This document shows, in pieces, positions 22,584-36,937 of a DNA stretch of 64,000 nt (the stretch's first letter is position 1; the number at the start of each line of letters is the position of its first letter). The DNA lies in assembly GCA_003996215.1 (NCBI GenBank), contig QJPP01005274.1:219559-283558 (forward strand), in the 5' to 3' direction. Both the position numbers and the translations under genes were made by a program. Source of the DNA: Jaltomata sinuosa. Lineage: Eukaryota; Streptophyta; Magnoliopsida; Solanales; Solanaceae. A model generated the notes under the pieces. It was not told the DNA's origin and did not search any database. It saw nothing but the letters and a program-made list of their open reading frames with translations.

Positions 22584-24669
22584 TGTCACACCCCGAGGCT
22601 AGCCCTTAGACGTAACACAACACCCAAGGTCACAAGTAACCCCAAGCTAACCCTGAATCTGGCATATCACAAGCATACTGAATATAATTCTAAATCAAGC
22701 GGAAACATAAGTGAGGAATGAATAATGCTAAGAGAATATATCTGATAGTATTTAATAGAAATGATTGAGTTCAAGCAATACAACCTAATCAACTGAATAT
22801 TGACTCTATGTCTGAATGCCTCTAATACTGATGAGCTACAAGGACAAGTCACCAGCTAACTCCAAAATAATGAAACTATCAATATCTAACTAAATCAAAA
22901 AGAATAATAAAATGTCCTTGGAGAATGAGGACTCACCCCTGACTAAGCTGATGTGGCACCGGTAAGAGCTAATCACGTGGCTGAACCTGAGAACCTGAGA
23001 ACCTGAGCCTGTATCATAATAGGATGCAACACAGAGTATGCGTCAGTACTTTGAATGTACTGAGCATGAACGGTATGCAAAGCTGACTGAAATGTAAGCA
23101 TGCTAAAAATACTGAAAGCTGTAATCTGAACTAAACTGTAGTATATAGGCCCAAATGTATAATCATGCATAAACAACTGAGATGCAAGAGAAACATGAAA
23201 GTAAGCTAAAAACTGAAAGTTAATATGACTAAGGGCCTAAAGTACATTTATGAATCTAATACTGTGGGAGAGCTTATTAACCGACATAAACCATGTGAGC
23301 TAAACATGGAGTCCGATGTATACGCCCTATCGAGAGGACCCAATATACTTTGCCAGGGTATAGAGACATGATTGTGGCTTGATCACTAAATCTAGTTTCC
23401 CAACAGAGGGGACTTATAATCTATGTTGGCACGTAGTTCTGGGACCTTAAGGGTACATTGAACCCTAGTCCAACTCGATGCTGAAATACTACTCCCAAAC
23501 TGAATGTAGCTCAATTCAAAACTGACATCCTGAGTTTCTAGGTCAGGACTAGACTAGTCTAAGATCTTTGGTATTCTTAAATACTATAGTAGACTAGAAA
23601 CTAGTTAAAATCTTCTTTTAAAGCTTATACTAAAAATCTAGACTGAGTTCGGAGTACATGTGATACTTTAGAAAAATCCTACAATTTAGGGCAATTTCCT
23701 CAACTTCCCAAAATGGGTAAAAACTTATGCAAATCATGTAAAACAATATATTTATATTATGAGAATTAAAATAACAAGATTCTAGAAAGATTTGCACAAT
23801 TTGGATAGGAACCCCAATTCTTAAGTTCATGGAAAACACTGTAAAAAGCTGATAGTTTTGGGCATAAAGGTGAACTAGACCCTTACTGAATACCCACATA
23901 CCTGGTGGATGAAAATCCCTGCAAGAAAAATCTGGAGTTTGAAGCTTGGAGGAGAGAACCGTAGGCCTGGAACTTTGGAGAAGACGCTCTTTTCTTGACT
24001 TGAATCTCTTTAGTAAAGTCTGATTTTGTTTTTGGGGAAATAGACTTAATAAAATACGCCTAAGACCATTTATAGTCGGAGCTAAACTTGAAAGGAAAGG
24101 TCTAAAACACCCCTGAGAAATTAAATTAAAAGTTATTGGAAATTCTTTTCTCAAGTTCCACGGATGGGTTCTATTGCTCGTGGAAAGTTCCATGGCTCGT
24201 GGAACCCTATCGTGGTTCCTGGACCTGGAAATAGAGCTACTGGAACAACTTCCATGAGTTGGGTTCACGACTCGTGGAAGCTTCCACGGGTCGTGGAACC
24301 CACTCATGGTTCCTGGGATAAAATTCCTAGGTCTCTGAAGTTGGGTTACACGACTGGGGTTCATGACTCATGGAACCTTCAACGGGTCATGGATCCCACT
24401 CGTGAACCCTGGGGCTAAATATTGGGCTACTGGAAATGGTTTCCACGGATGGCATCTACAGTTCGTGGAAACTTCTATGGACCTTGAACATGAGTCATCC
24501 AGACTTCAGAGGAGTAGTCCTCTGATCTGTGTTCCACAAATCCAGTCCATGACTCATGGAATGTTCCACAACTCTTGGAAGTGACTCTTGGTTCTACTGA
24601 CTATTGGAAATTTTATTTTCTTCTTGTTTTCTGAGCTAAGTCTGGGCTTGGGAGTTATGGGGTATTATA
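22584..24669 (-). repeat. Z 5' LTR
   Basis: 2086 bp, the partner of 4288-6354. The TATA candidate is at 24066-24074. Its outer end reads TATAATAC in element sense where the sister reads TGTAATAC, a single change at the terminal dinucleotide. An open frame of 244 codons (23630-24364) matches the 212-codon frame in the sister LTR. Confidence 0.92.
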
Positions 24670-24674
24670 ATTAT

Positions 24675-24806
24675 TATTATTTCTTCTGCTTTTGGGTTCT
24701 TCCTTGAGTTAGCCTGTTACTTGCAGTTCCGGGCTAAGGGTTGGCTTACCTACTAATGGGTTATAATAGTAGGTGCCATCACGACTTGAGTTTTTGGCTC
24801 ATGACA
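24675..24806 (+). repeat. Y 5' LTR, right part
   Basis: The last 132 bp of the Y 5' LTR, after the second ATTAT. It aligns with 49742-49873 of the 3' LTR and ends TCATGACA. Confidence 0.9.
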
Positions 24807-24809
24807 GAG

Positions 24810-24821
24810 TGTTATCAGAGC
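24810..24821 (+). other. Y primer binding site, mutated
   Basis: TGTTATCAGAGC, one mismatch from the initiator-tRNA complement TGGTATCAGAGC seen in U, V, W and Z. Confidence 0.85.
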
Positions 24822-25012
24822 TCTAGGTTCACCGGTGTTGTTGGTACAAGGGTAGGTGTCTACTAAAGTCTCGCAGATCGGTACGATGACATCCGTATCT
24901 TATCTGTGAGAGGCTATTGGGCATCCTTAGGAAAGTTCCATTTTGTTGAATCCTTCTCGTGCGTTCTTCACTTCATAAAAGTCTAAACTTCAATTGTTCC
25001 TTTCCTTCTCAA

Positions 25013-26071
25013 ATGGTTATGACAAGGTCAACAACGGGCTTGGGCGAGGCTCATACACCTGATGCTGGAGCGCGGTTTCCAGAGTTAGGGGTTAAGGGTG
25101 CTCAATTTCAGTCGGAGGGCATGGGGTAAGCCCAGCCTCCAGCAAGATTTGTATCATGGGTCGGGACTCTACCTAGTGCACCTGATGGTTTGCAGATCAG
25201 AGGTTAGACACAGACTTTAGCCCAATCAATGACACATAGTAGTCAGGGACTAGGAGCACAACCAGATATTGTGGCTCCCCATTTAGAGATGTTGCCTATT
25301 CCATTGGTTGCTCATCCTATTATAGCTAGGCTAGTTATGTTGATTGAGGAGAAGAAGATGCTGGGTAGGTTCATCAGGTTGGGTCCTCTGAGGCTTTCTG
25401 GTGCCCTTGGGGAGGATGCTTATGAGTTCTTGATTAGTTGCCAGGAGAGTTTGCATAACCTTGGGTTAGTTGAGTCTCACGAAGCTAATTACACTGTATT
25501 TCAGATGGATGGTTTGGAAAAATAGTGGTGGCAATCTTATACTACTTGAAGACCATCTAGGTCACCTTCGATGACTTGGACTCAGGTCTCTGGGGCTTTT
25601 TTGGAGAATTTTGTACCTCACAACTTGAGGGAGAGGTTGAGAGATCAGTTCACCAGGTTAGAGAAGGGCTCTATGTCAGTTTTTGTGTATGAGGCGCGGT
25701 TCCATGAGTTATCTAGGCATGCTACTATGATTCTTCCTACAGGGCACGAGCGGGTTCCCCAGATTGTCAGAGGGTTGGATCTACCACTTCATTTGGCTAC
25801 AGAGCAGCTAGTGGCATCATGGGATACATCCCTTGCTGTTGTTGATCATGCATGGGTTATTGAGGGTATATGTATAGAGACATGTGGAGGCAGTGGTAAG
25901 AGGCCTCGCCATCAGGGCAGTTTCAGTGATTATCAATTTCAAGGTAGAGGTTTATCCCGTGGGGGTCACCCACAACATTTCCAGTTTTATCGGCCAGTTC
26001 ATACGGCATTTCAGATTTTAGGGAGCGGTTGCTCGAGGCACAGTGGGCAGAGTAGTCGGGGTTCAGGTTAG
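25013..26071 (+). pseudogene. Y gag, broken
   Basis: ATG at 25013 starts a frame of MVMTRSTTG type, like other plant chromovirus gags. In that one frame come the capsid motifs LGRFIRLGPLRLSGA, EFLISCQES, WTQVSGAFLENFVP, EKGSMSVFVYEARFHEL and IVRGL, ending in an Arg/Gly/His-rich region before the nucleocapsid. Stops interrupt it at 25127, between 25127 and 25229, at 25523 and at 26069. No frameshift is needed to follow the domain, so decay has been mainly by point mutation. The zinc knuckle survives only as a half motif (SGHFTRTCPR) near 26150. Confidence 0.88.
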
Positions 26072-27840
26072 ACTTTTTGAGGTTTGCATTCTGGGTATTC
26101 GAGCCATGGTGGCCAGTTAGGTTTAGCCAGGTTTTCTCAGCGGGGTACTTCCGGACACTTTACTAGGACTTGTCCAAGATTCAGAGAGTTTCACCCTCTC
26201 TGAGTTCCAGTATCACCGGCCAGGGGCACTGCACAGATTAGTAGGGATGGTTCCCAGGTTGTTAGTGATGGTCTCCAACTATATCGGTCGAGTATTCATG
26301 GTAGACGGAGTCACACAGATGCTTCTATCACAGGTACAATTTTGTTTTCATTAGTGAGCTTTTGGTATTGTTCGATGTGGGGTTACGTGTCCTTATATAA
26401 ATCTACTTACATTACTTCTCATCTGGATTCGCATGTTGAGATTGTGGTACTTGTGCGTATAGCTACCCTGTAGAAGAATTCTTTTAATAGTTGATAGAGT
26501 ATGTTAGCTTTTGGGTAGTAACTCTATTGGGTTGCAAAGAGCGGTAGTCCTAGTCATTATGGTTGGTGGGCTTCCACAAAATTTCTAGGCTTGGTTTTTC
26601 CATCTTAGCACCTAGCAATTCTGGGTTGTTAGGTTATATTGTTTTAATTTATGGTGCTGGTTCTGACGTTCTTCCTTTGGGTTAGTTTCTACGGTTGATG
26701 AAGGTTCAGGTTGCGGAAGTGTTTTCTAAAGTCAGAGTTCGAGATTTGGGTTATCTTCTGTTAAGGGTCAGGGTGGTGTGCATTCCAAGGACTACCTCAG
26801 GACTCATTCCTTTATAAGATCCCAGTTATGTCGTTTGGTTTGACCCATGCCCCATTAGCGGTTGCAAATTACTGAGCATCAGATTCAGATCCTTTTCAGG
26901 TTCCAGTTACTACAGTATCTTAGGTGGCATCTGATTCTACTTGAGGAGTAGGTAGGAGATAGATTCTGATTTGGTTGTGTTTCAGACTTTGTGGGTTAGC
27001 AGACTATTTCAAGAGGGTCGTGGAAGACTTTCTTTATTCATGACAATTTTGACTAGATCGATTCAGGAGACATTCCCTACTAGCGGTTATACCAGAGTGT
27101 TATGGGATCCCTAAGGGTTGGAGGATTGAATTTAGGCTTTGTCACATACTTGCTACATTTCTTGCTCGGTTCTGGTGTCCTTAGGTTCTGCTTGGACAAG
27201 CAGACCTAGCATAGTCCCTTTTGCCAGATCAGACATTGTGTGGTTTAGAGTTTTTGGTTCAAAATCTGCATTCGGAATATTGTCCTTCAACATGGGTTGC
27301 CTGGTTACTTTCTTTTTCAGATACCAGTGTTTTCTTTTCAGTTGGTTATTTCTGGTAAGTTTGGGTTATTCTGGTGATCTTACCGCAGTTGTCCATCTGT
27401 GGACCGATGGTCAGTCAGGGTAGGCTAATCCGGTCATAGTGGGTATGTCTCGGGCAGGTTCTTATGTTTCTAAGGTTAGTAGGACTAGTGTTTGGTTTTT
27501 GTTGAGATCGAGTTTTTAGACTACTTTGTGGAGGTAGAGTATGGTAGGAGTCCTAGCCTTCCGATGGGTTTGTTGATGTTTTTTGAGTTTAACTCAAGTG
27601 TTTGACTTGTGTTTGACTTTATGGTTTACATGCTGATGTTTCAGGATAGACGGAAGGGTCTTCAGACCCAAGACTCTTTGGTTAGAATATTGGAGGAAGT
27701 GGGTTTTGTGTCAGCAAGATTTTCGGTTCAGTGTGATAATTGCCTTGGTCTTTGTGGTTCTTCTGTTATGTTGGTTCTTTTCGAATGTTTTCTTTTGGGG
27801 TTCTGTTTAAGTTATTTGACCGGTTAGATTTTGAGTTAGA
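26072..27840 (+). pseudogene. Y pol remnants, heavily decayed
   Basis: Only scraps can be aligned. A protease-like stretch lies near 26330-26470, where the DPGS active-site region has become SMWGY-like. An RT palm scrap lies near 26825-26865 (VMSFGLTHAPLA in one frame). An integrase-end-like stretch near 27640-27780 aligns with X around 54350-54480. Order and strand agree with a shrunken pol. No frame is open beyond about 100 codons and nothing functional remains. Confidence 0.6.
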
Positions 27841-27858
27841 GTTTGTGGTTTTTCCTTA

Positions 27859-27977
27859 TTTGGCTGGTTTTTTTTTTTAAAGTTAAAACCGGCCAATGTG
27901 GCCTTATATTAAAGAAGCTAAAACCACATAGTACAGGCCCATCAAAAAATGGGTCAGATCCAATTTTGGCTGGTTTT
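27859..27977 (-). mobile_element. Small poly(A)-tailed retroposon in Y
   Basis: A stretch of roughly 95 bp begins with a T run on the + strand (a poly(A) tail on the minus strand) and is flanked by the 13-bp direct repeat TTTGGCTGGTTTT at 27859-27871 and 27965-27977. The matching place in X (near 54570) has one TTTGGCTGG and no insert. This is the mark of LINE-type target-primed insertion, so it is a SINE or a 5'-truncated LINE. The family was not recognised. Confidence 0.7.
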
Positions 27978-28154
27978 GAGTTAAGGTTTTAGTAAGATTT
28001 CTTTGGTTATCTTTCTGTTGGTCGTTGTCTGATCGAGGAGGCTCCTCGGGAGGCCTAGCTCGACTCACAGACCTAGTATCTTCTCCTTTCTCGGCCTTCG
28101 GGTACTTCCTATTTCTTAACTTTCGAGGATAAAAGTTCTTTTAGTAGTGGATGT

Positions 28155-30664
<2,510 letters not shown>

Positions 30665-31309
30665 TGATACTAGATTGGAAAGCATGGATGGTACTATCTT
30701 GGATGACACTTATCCTTTAAGGCCTTTCACACGTAGTCAAGCTAAAGAGCTCCAAGACCTTCAAGCAATGTTCATGAAAAGGGAAGCATTGGAGAAGCTT
30801 GAAGAATCCCAAAGGAAAGGATACAATGTGTGGGTGGTCTATTAAAGTGAGGTGGAAGGAGGAATCAAGAATTCCCAAAAGAAGGCAACCAAACAAGGCC
30901 CTTACTTCATTAAGGGCAAAACTGTAATAGCTAGTGTCTTCTTATTCCCTAGTATAAGTAGTAGCTTTTCTTCATTTTGGAAGACTAGTTTTTGCATATT
31001 GAAGATTGATACTCTAAAACTTGTAGTTGCTAGTGTAAGGCTTAGTGTAATTCCCTTAAGGAATTAGTGAGTGATTAGGGTGACTCTCTTGATTGTTAGT
31101 TTAACTTCTTTACTTAATTAATCGAAGGTCTCCCACTTGTGGATTTCATTTAGGTTTCCTTGATTAGTTGAGTTGAATTAGTATCTAGTTGTTGGAATCA
31201 ATTGGGAGGTGGGGGTTTTAGCCCCTTGTTGCCCATAATTTCAATTCCTAGTTATTAATTCTCATATCTTTTCCTTCGTTTCTTCTTGTTTGTTGTATTC
31301 CCGTTATCA
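30665..31309 (+). repeat. W 5' LTR
   Basis: It begins TGATACTAG and ends CCGTTATCA. A TATA candidate (TATAAGTA) lies at 30953-30960, about 290 bp in, and is kept at 48306-48313 in the 3' LTR. The first 180 bp correspond to the end of the pol gene in the other LTR. One base is missing near 30863 relative to the 3' LTR. Confidence 0.95.
30953..30960 (+). promoter_or_regulatory. TATA box candidate of W LTR
   Basis: TATAAGTA, in both LTRs at the same place, with a pyrimidine-rich stretch just after it. Supported by match and position only. Confidence 0.4.
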
Positions 31310-31311
31310 TT

Positions 31312-31323
31312 TGGTATCAGAGC
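31312..31323 (+). other. W primer binding site
   Basis: TGGTATCAGAGC, two bases after the 5' LTR, complementary to the initiator methionine tRNA 3' end. Confidence 0.95.
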
Positions 31324-32442
31324 TTGGTTTAGATTTGTTCCCACAAATCTAACTCTTGGGAATTTGATATCTTCAAAATCCAAAAAAAAAAAAAACATCC
31401 GAATATTTTCTTGTTTGATTTCTTGTTTTTGACACTAGATCCTTGTTCCCTAGTGTTTTTTGAGTCTAAATTTTAAATTTCGTGCGATTTGGAGTTGTAG
31501 AAGTGGAGTTGCCATTAAAGTGTTTTGAGCTTTTAAAGCTTTACAAACTTTGAAAGTGGGTCTATTGATTAAGGAGGAATTGGAGCTTAAAAATCATTGG
31601 GGTTTGTTCTCTACGTTAAGGGGAAGCTAATCCTAAAATTTGAGCCAATTCCGAGCTCATTTGAAGTTATTGGTGTTTAGTGTGTGTTCTTGGTGTTCTA
31701 GGTGTTTTTGTTATTCATCAAGAACATCTTGAAGAAGAAGAAGCCAAAAGGTACGTTTGATCCAACTTTTCCAAGTCAAAGTGGTCAAAAATGTTTGTTG
31801 GGTCCACAAGTGGAATTTAAAAAAAAAAAAAAAAAATTCCACGCCCAGTCTCACCCAGGCGCGTGAGACCAACTTCAGAGGGCTTTTTCTGCAGGTTTTC
31901 ATACTTAGTTTTTTTTAGGGGTCTCAAATTTTGGGACCCCAAAATTTTTCTAAGTGTTGGAACTTTTAAGACCCCAATTTTTTTCTAAGTGTTGGATTTC
32001 AAACTTCTTCTTCTACACTCATTTTTCTTAGATTTCTCAACTATTTAACAACTAATTAACATCTTTAATTACTTGTTAACTAGTTTTTAAACATCAAATC
32101 ATCTCTTTGATTCTCCAAATTAAGCAACAACAAGTAGTTTCACCTACTTTTGTTACTTAATTCTTGAGTCCGAATTCTTTCGTGCTTCTTCCTTCTTCTT
32201 TTCTTGTCTTGTTTTCGTTGATTAATTCCTTGATTCAAGTCCGTTAAAGTCTTTCAAGTCGTCCTTCTTTCACGAGTCACAAGAATCCACTCCTCCACAA
32301 AGGATAGGTGACCTTGAGTTGATTGAGCGGAGCTAGTTCACTACCAATTTTGAGACGAAGCCACAGGAGGTGAGTTGAGAGTTACATACGAGGGACGTGA
32401 GCCTTTTACTACTAACCTTGCTTGTTGAGTTTTGTAGGTGCC
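31324..32442 (+). other. W untranslated leader, no gene
   Basis: 1.1 kb between the primer site and the gag start, with A-runs at about 31382-31394 and 31819-31836 and two close repeats of a phrase with TTTTTCTAAGTGTTGG near 31950-31995. No convincing coding frame. A long leader is common in plant gypsy elements and could hold the packaging signal. Confidence 0.7.
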
Positions 32443-33327
32443 ATGTCCCACCACGGTGCAAGTCCAGTTGGGGAGAGCTCGGAGAACCTCATGGAGGTTC
32501 TTGCACACCTCTCCAAACAAATGGCGGAAATGAATGGGAAGTTAGGAGGTATGGAGGAAAGGTTGGTACGTGTGGAAAATGAGAATAGAGGGAAGACACT
32601 CAAAGTCGAAAATGAGGAGGCAAGACGAGCATCGGTGCAATCCACCACCATTACTCCGGGGCAAGCTCACCAACTATGTTACCCTCCACAAAATCGAACC
32701 CGAAACTTCCAACAACCCACCTTCCAAACAAACAACCCTCCAAACTACCCAAGGCAACCAACACCACATCCATATCCACATCCACAACCCTATCGCCCTC
32801 CACAAGAGAACCGTCCTTTTGTGGCAAACCAAGTTTTATACCAAACTCCACTCCGAAATCCATCAAATGCATCCTTACATGATTCCTACATATCACCTCC
32901 ACGAAACACCACACAAACACCCTATCCAAACCACCAATTTCAAAATCCTCTCTATGACGACATGAATGAAGTTCACAATAATGATGAGTTTTGGGAGCAT
33001 GGGGGTAGAGATGACTATGAAGGGCCAAGGAAAGGGGTCCAGCCTCGGGACTTAGGGTGGGACCAAGGAATAAGAGGTCAACGCTATGGGAATAGAGGAG
33101 ATAGGATGGGGAATAGAGGAGCTAGGTATGGAGAATGGAATGATCAAGATAGGGGATTGAACACGATCAAGGTTACACTTCCAAAGTTCAAGGGAAGTAG
33201 TGACCCGGATGAATTTCTTGAATGGAAACTACAAAGTGAACGGATTTTCCTTACTAATAACATCTCGGAATCATTGAAGGCGAAGTATGCCCTCACTCAA
33301 TTTGAGGGATATGCTTCCACATGGTGA
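32443..33327 (+). pseudogene. W gag N-terminal part, ended by a premature TGA
   Basis: The start chosen is the ATG at 32443 (MSHHGASPVGE), since the frame above it lies in the leader. A short coiled region (KQMAEMNGKLGGMEERL) is followed by a Pro/Gln/Asn/His-rich stretch (about residues 75-170), a Gly/Arg-rich stretch, and the gag core start IKVTLPKFKGSSDPDEFLEW. The TGA at 33325-33327 falls directly after a Trp codon where gag families have a second Trp, so it is probably TGG changed to TGA. The frame stays open after it until the frameshift at about 33398. Confidence 0.9.
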
Positions 33328-33377
33328 GAATCCAAGAAGAGGGAACGAGAGAGTCGTCATCTCTATGAGTTGCCCAC

Positions 33378-34718
33378 TTGGCAAGAGTTGGTCTAATGGA
33401 GTATAGGTATTTGACTCCGGATTACTACCAAGAAGCTCTCAAGAAGGTGTACATGCTTAGGCAAGGTACCAAGAGTGTTGAAGAATACTATGATGAATTT
33501 GAGAACTTGAGAATGAAGTCCAAGCTTGAGGAGCATATGCAATATACGGTGATACGATTCATGGCGAACTTGAGGCCCGATATCTTGATGCCTTTGAGAC
33601 TTAAACACTATGAGAATCTTGAAGCGGCTTTCCATGATGCCTCTAAGGTTGAAATGGATTTGAAAGATGAGAAGACATTCAAGGCCAAGAATTTTTCAAC
33701 TTCCTCATGGAGTAAAAACAATGATAAGTGGAAGACCCCAACTCCTCAAGAATCATCTAAAGGTAGTGGTCAAGACACTCATGTCAAGGTTGATTACAAA
33801 GCCAAAGGGAATGACAAGCAGAAAGGAGGTAACTTTGAAAAACCCAACTTTTCTCGACCCTCTACCATCCAATGCTTTCGATGTCAAGGGAGGGGACATA
33901 TTGCTAGTGAGTGTCCTAATAGAAGGACAATTGTTGCTTTTCTTGATGGGTATAAAACCGATGAGGAAGATGAGCATAATGAAAGAAGTGAGGGAGAGGG
34001 GGATAAAGGGGAAGGGGAGAGAGTAGCTTCGGGGGATGAGGAAGAAAGGTTGGATGAGAGGGTAAATTTTGCTTGCTTCATGGAAATGGGGCAACCCCTA
34101 CTTGATGATAATGAAGAGTTGAAGGTAAATACCAACCTTTCATGTGTTGTGAGGAGAATTATGGGAGCCCTTGCCAAAGAAGAACTTGACCAAAGGAAGA
34201 ATTTGTTTCATGCTAGGTGCAAGATCCAAGATAAGGTGTGTTCTTTGATTATTGATAGTGGGAGTTGCACTAATGTGATGAGTAGTTCTTTGGTGGAGCG
34301 TATGCAAATTCCAACAAGAAGGCATTCCAACCCATACAAGCTACAATGTCTCAATGAGAGTGGAGAGATGAAGGTCCTCAAACAAGCAAGTATTCGATTT
34401 AGTGTGGGCAAGTACAATGAGGAGTTGATTTGTGATGTGGTACCCATGTTGGCTTGTCATGTATTATTGGGGAGGCCTTGGCAATTTGATAGAGATGTTG
34501 TGCACTATGGAAGGACCAACAAGTATGCTTTTGTGATTGACGGTAAGAAATACGTACTTGCACCTCTCACCCTATACCAAGTGAGTGAGGACTATCGGGC
34601 TATGAAGGAGCTTCGGGAGAGAATAGGGTGGAAGAAGCGAAGAGTGAAGGTGAAAGTTCCACAATTGTTCCAAAAGAGGGAAGTGACTTGGCTAAAAATA
34701 AGAAGAACATGTGTATGA
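33378..34718 (+). pseudogene. W gag C-terminal part, zinc knuckle and protease
   Basis: The homologous frame begins near 33398 (MEYRYLTPDYY), one base off the frame above. It carries RQGTKSVEEYYDEFE (capsid), the zinc knuckle CFRCQGRGHIASEC (CX2CX4HX4C), an acidic Glu/Gly/Asp-rich linker, and the aspartic protease with LIIDSGSCTNVMSS (active site DSG) and LLGRPWQ. The frame is lost again near 34628 and the protein ends in unrelated residues at 34718. This gag and protease style is that of CRM/Galadriel/Reina-type chromoviruses rather than of the Tekay type seen in V, U and Z. Confidence 0.9.
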
Positions 34719-35125
34719 TAGCCAAGCCAAAAAATTGTCTAAAGGGTATGGATGAGGAACACTTTTTAGTGTGCCTTGTCAACACCAATATTTTATTGCA
34801 TGCTAACCAAGATACTAGCATTTTGCCTAGTATTGTTTCTTCTCTTTTACAGGACTATGATGAACTATTTCCGGATGAGATGCCCGCGGGACTACCACCC
34901 TTGAGGGGCATTGAGCACCAAATTGACTTTGTGCCGGGGTCACAAATTCCCAACCGACCAGCCTATAGGTGTAATCCGGAAGAGACCAAGGAGCTACAAA
35001 GACAAGTGGAAGAACTCCTTGAAAAGGGATTGATCAAAGAAAGCCTAAGCCCGTGTGCCGTACCGGTTATCCTTGTTCCCAAAAAGGATGGTACTTGGAG
35101 AATGTGCATTGATTGTAGAGCGTGA
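34628..35125 (+). pseudogene. W protease-RT linker and RT fingers
   Basis: Frame taken up after the shift near 34628. It contains LFPDEMPAGLPPLRGIEHQID, with the linker ahead of RT, then RPAYRCNPEE, EKGLIKESLSPCAVPVILVPKKDG and RMCIDCRA. The last motif replaces the common CIDYR by CIDCR. One base is out of register just after, near 35122, where the next piece starts. Confidence 0.92.
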
Positions 35126-36102
35126 ACAAGATTACAATCAAGTATAGGCATCCAATTCCAAGACTTGATGACATGTTGGATAAGCTTTGTGGATCAAGTG
35201 TGTTCTCAAAGGTTGATCTTAGGAGTGGGTACAATCAAATTCGAATGAAACCGGGTGATGAATGGAAGACGGCTTTCAAAACAAAATTTGGGTTGTATGA
35301 ATGGCTTGTGATGCCGTTTGGTTTGACTAATGCTCCAAGCACTTTCATGAGGTTGATGAATCATGTCCTAAAACCCTTCATCAACAAGTTTGTGGTTGTG
35401 TACTTTGATGACATACTTGTGTATAGCAAGACAATCGAAGAGCATGTAGGCCATTTGAAACAAGTGTTTGATGTTTTGCTACGAGAAAGGTTATTCGCGA
35501 ATCTCAAGAAGTGTTCTTTTTGTGTTGAAAAGGTAGTGTTCTTGGGCTTTGTGGTTAGTGCAAGTGGTATAGAGGTTGATGAAGAAAAGGTGGAGTCAAT
35601 CAAGACTTGGCCGACCCCATCCAACACAACTGAGGTAAGACGTTTTCATGGGTTGGCGAGCTTTTACCGGCGTTTTGTGAAGGGTTTTAGTTCAATTGCT
35701 TCCCCATTAACCGAATTGATCAAGAAAGATGTACCTTTTGTGTGGGGGGAAGAACAAGAGAAGTCCTTTCAAGCATTGAAGTCCATGTTGCGTTCCTCCC
35801 CATTACTCCAACTACCTAATTTTGATAAAGCTTTTGAGATAGAGTGTGATGCTTCGGGTGTTGGGATAGGTGGTGTCTTGATGCAAGAGGGAAAACCATT
35901 GGCTTACTTTAGTGAAAAACTAAAGGGAGCTACTCTTCGGTACTCAACTTATGACAAGGAATTATATGCACTTGTGAGGGTATTGGCTCATTGGCAACAC
36001 TACTTGTGGCACAATAAGTTCGTGATAAGGACCGATCATGAGTCCTTGAAACATCTTAAGGGGCAATCCAAGTTTGAACAAGCGACATGCCAAATGGGTT
36101 GA
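35122..36102 (+). pseudogene. W reverse transcriptase core and RNase H
   Basis: 326 open residues. It has IPRLDDMLDKL, the first catalytic Asp in SKVDLRSGYNQIR, FGLTNAPSTFMRLMN, the active site YFDDILVYS (YXDD form), thumb FLGFVVSASGIEVD, GLASFYRRFV, then RNase H with ECDASGVGIGGVLM, YDKELYALV and RTDHESLKHLKGQ. The frame is lost near 36068 in KGQSK. All catalytic residues seen are intact, so this part decayed only at its edges. Confidence 0.93.
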
Positions 36103-36245
36103 ATTCATTGAGACCTTTCCATATGTGATCAACTACAAGCAAGGCAAAGAGAATGTAGTAGCGGATGCTCTATCAAGGAGGTTTGTATTGGTCAACACCT
36201 TGGCTTCTAAAATGATGGGATTTGAAAGCTTGAAGGGATTCTATT
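36074..36245 (+). pseudogene. W RNase H end, cut by V
   Basis: Frame taken up after the shift near 36068: RHAKWVEFIETF and ENVVADALSRRF, the usual RNase H end. It then runs to the CTATT target at 36241-36245. Beyond that it enters the V LTR. The reading phase at the break matches that of the integrase piece at 46792. Confidence 0.92.
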
Positions 36246-36937
36246 TGTCACGCCCCAAACCATGGGAGGCATGACCGACACTCGAGCCCCAAAAGGCCGA
36301 GGGTGCCAAAATAGAGTGTATCTCTGTTGAACCTGCTGGGGGTCTGAGACCGACAAGGTCTCTAAGAATAGCAATTTGAAACACTAAAAGCTCAATAGTA
36401 GTTAAGCAACTCAAGGCCGACAAGGCTATTATCATAGTAGATAGCTAATAACAAGGCCGACAAGGCCATACCCAACACTGATATACATATACACGTCTAC
36501 AAGCCTCTAGGAGTAAGTAAAATATCTCATATCCAGGACAGGGCCCTGGACTACCCATAAGCTGTACATATACATAACCTGGTCAAAATATAAGCTAGAC
36601 CTCTGACTCGTCAGCTCCAGGAAGAATGGAGCTTACCAAAATGGCTGAACTCTGCAACTCCTACTGAAGAGATCTGTCTGGGTATCTGTCTGGACCTGCA
36701 GGCATGTATGCAGCGCCCCCAGGCAATGGGGACGTCAGTACGACAATAATGTACTGGCATGTAAGGTAGAAACATAAAAGCAAGTCGCAAGTAGTAAATC
36801 CGAACAAGATAAAATATGAAACTTGTAAACTGTAATTGGTAAGACTCATTAAGCTCTTTCTCCTTTATTCTTTTTTAGAACACAATACATGCATTAACAC
36901 ACGCTGCAACTCACTCTTTATAACCCACACTGAACCA

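Larger units (their letters stand above)
4288..24669 (-). mobile_element. Ty3/gypsy chromodomain retrotransposon Z, inserted in the Y 5' LTR
   Basis: The LTRs are 4288-6354 and 22584-24669, with TSD ATTAT at 4283-4287 and 24670-24674. On the minus strand the order is 5' LTR, primer site, gag, protease, RT, RNase H, integrase, chromodomain, polypurine tract, 3' LTR. Without the inserted U it is about 9.2 kb. Gag is split by U: its first 60 codons lie at 22191-22371 and the rest below 10971. Many stops and frameshifts make it non-functional. The double zinc knuckle and C-terminal chromodomain fit the Tekay/Del chromovirus type. Confidence 0.92.

Noticed and set aside
30852..31067. 71-codon frame, repeated at 48205-48420
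   Set aside because: It lies in both W LTRs in a frame other than pol and has no family features; it overlaps the TATA candidate.
32412..34447. Minus-strand and alternative-frame open readings opposite W gag
   Set aside because: They are shadows of the gag-protease frame, and their composition mirrors it.
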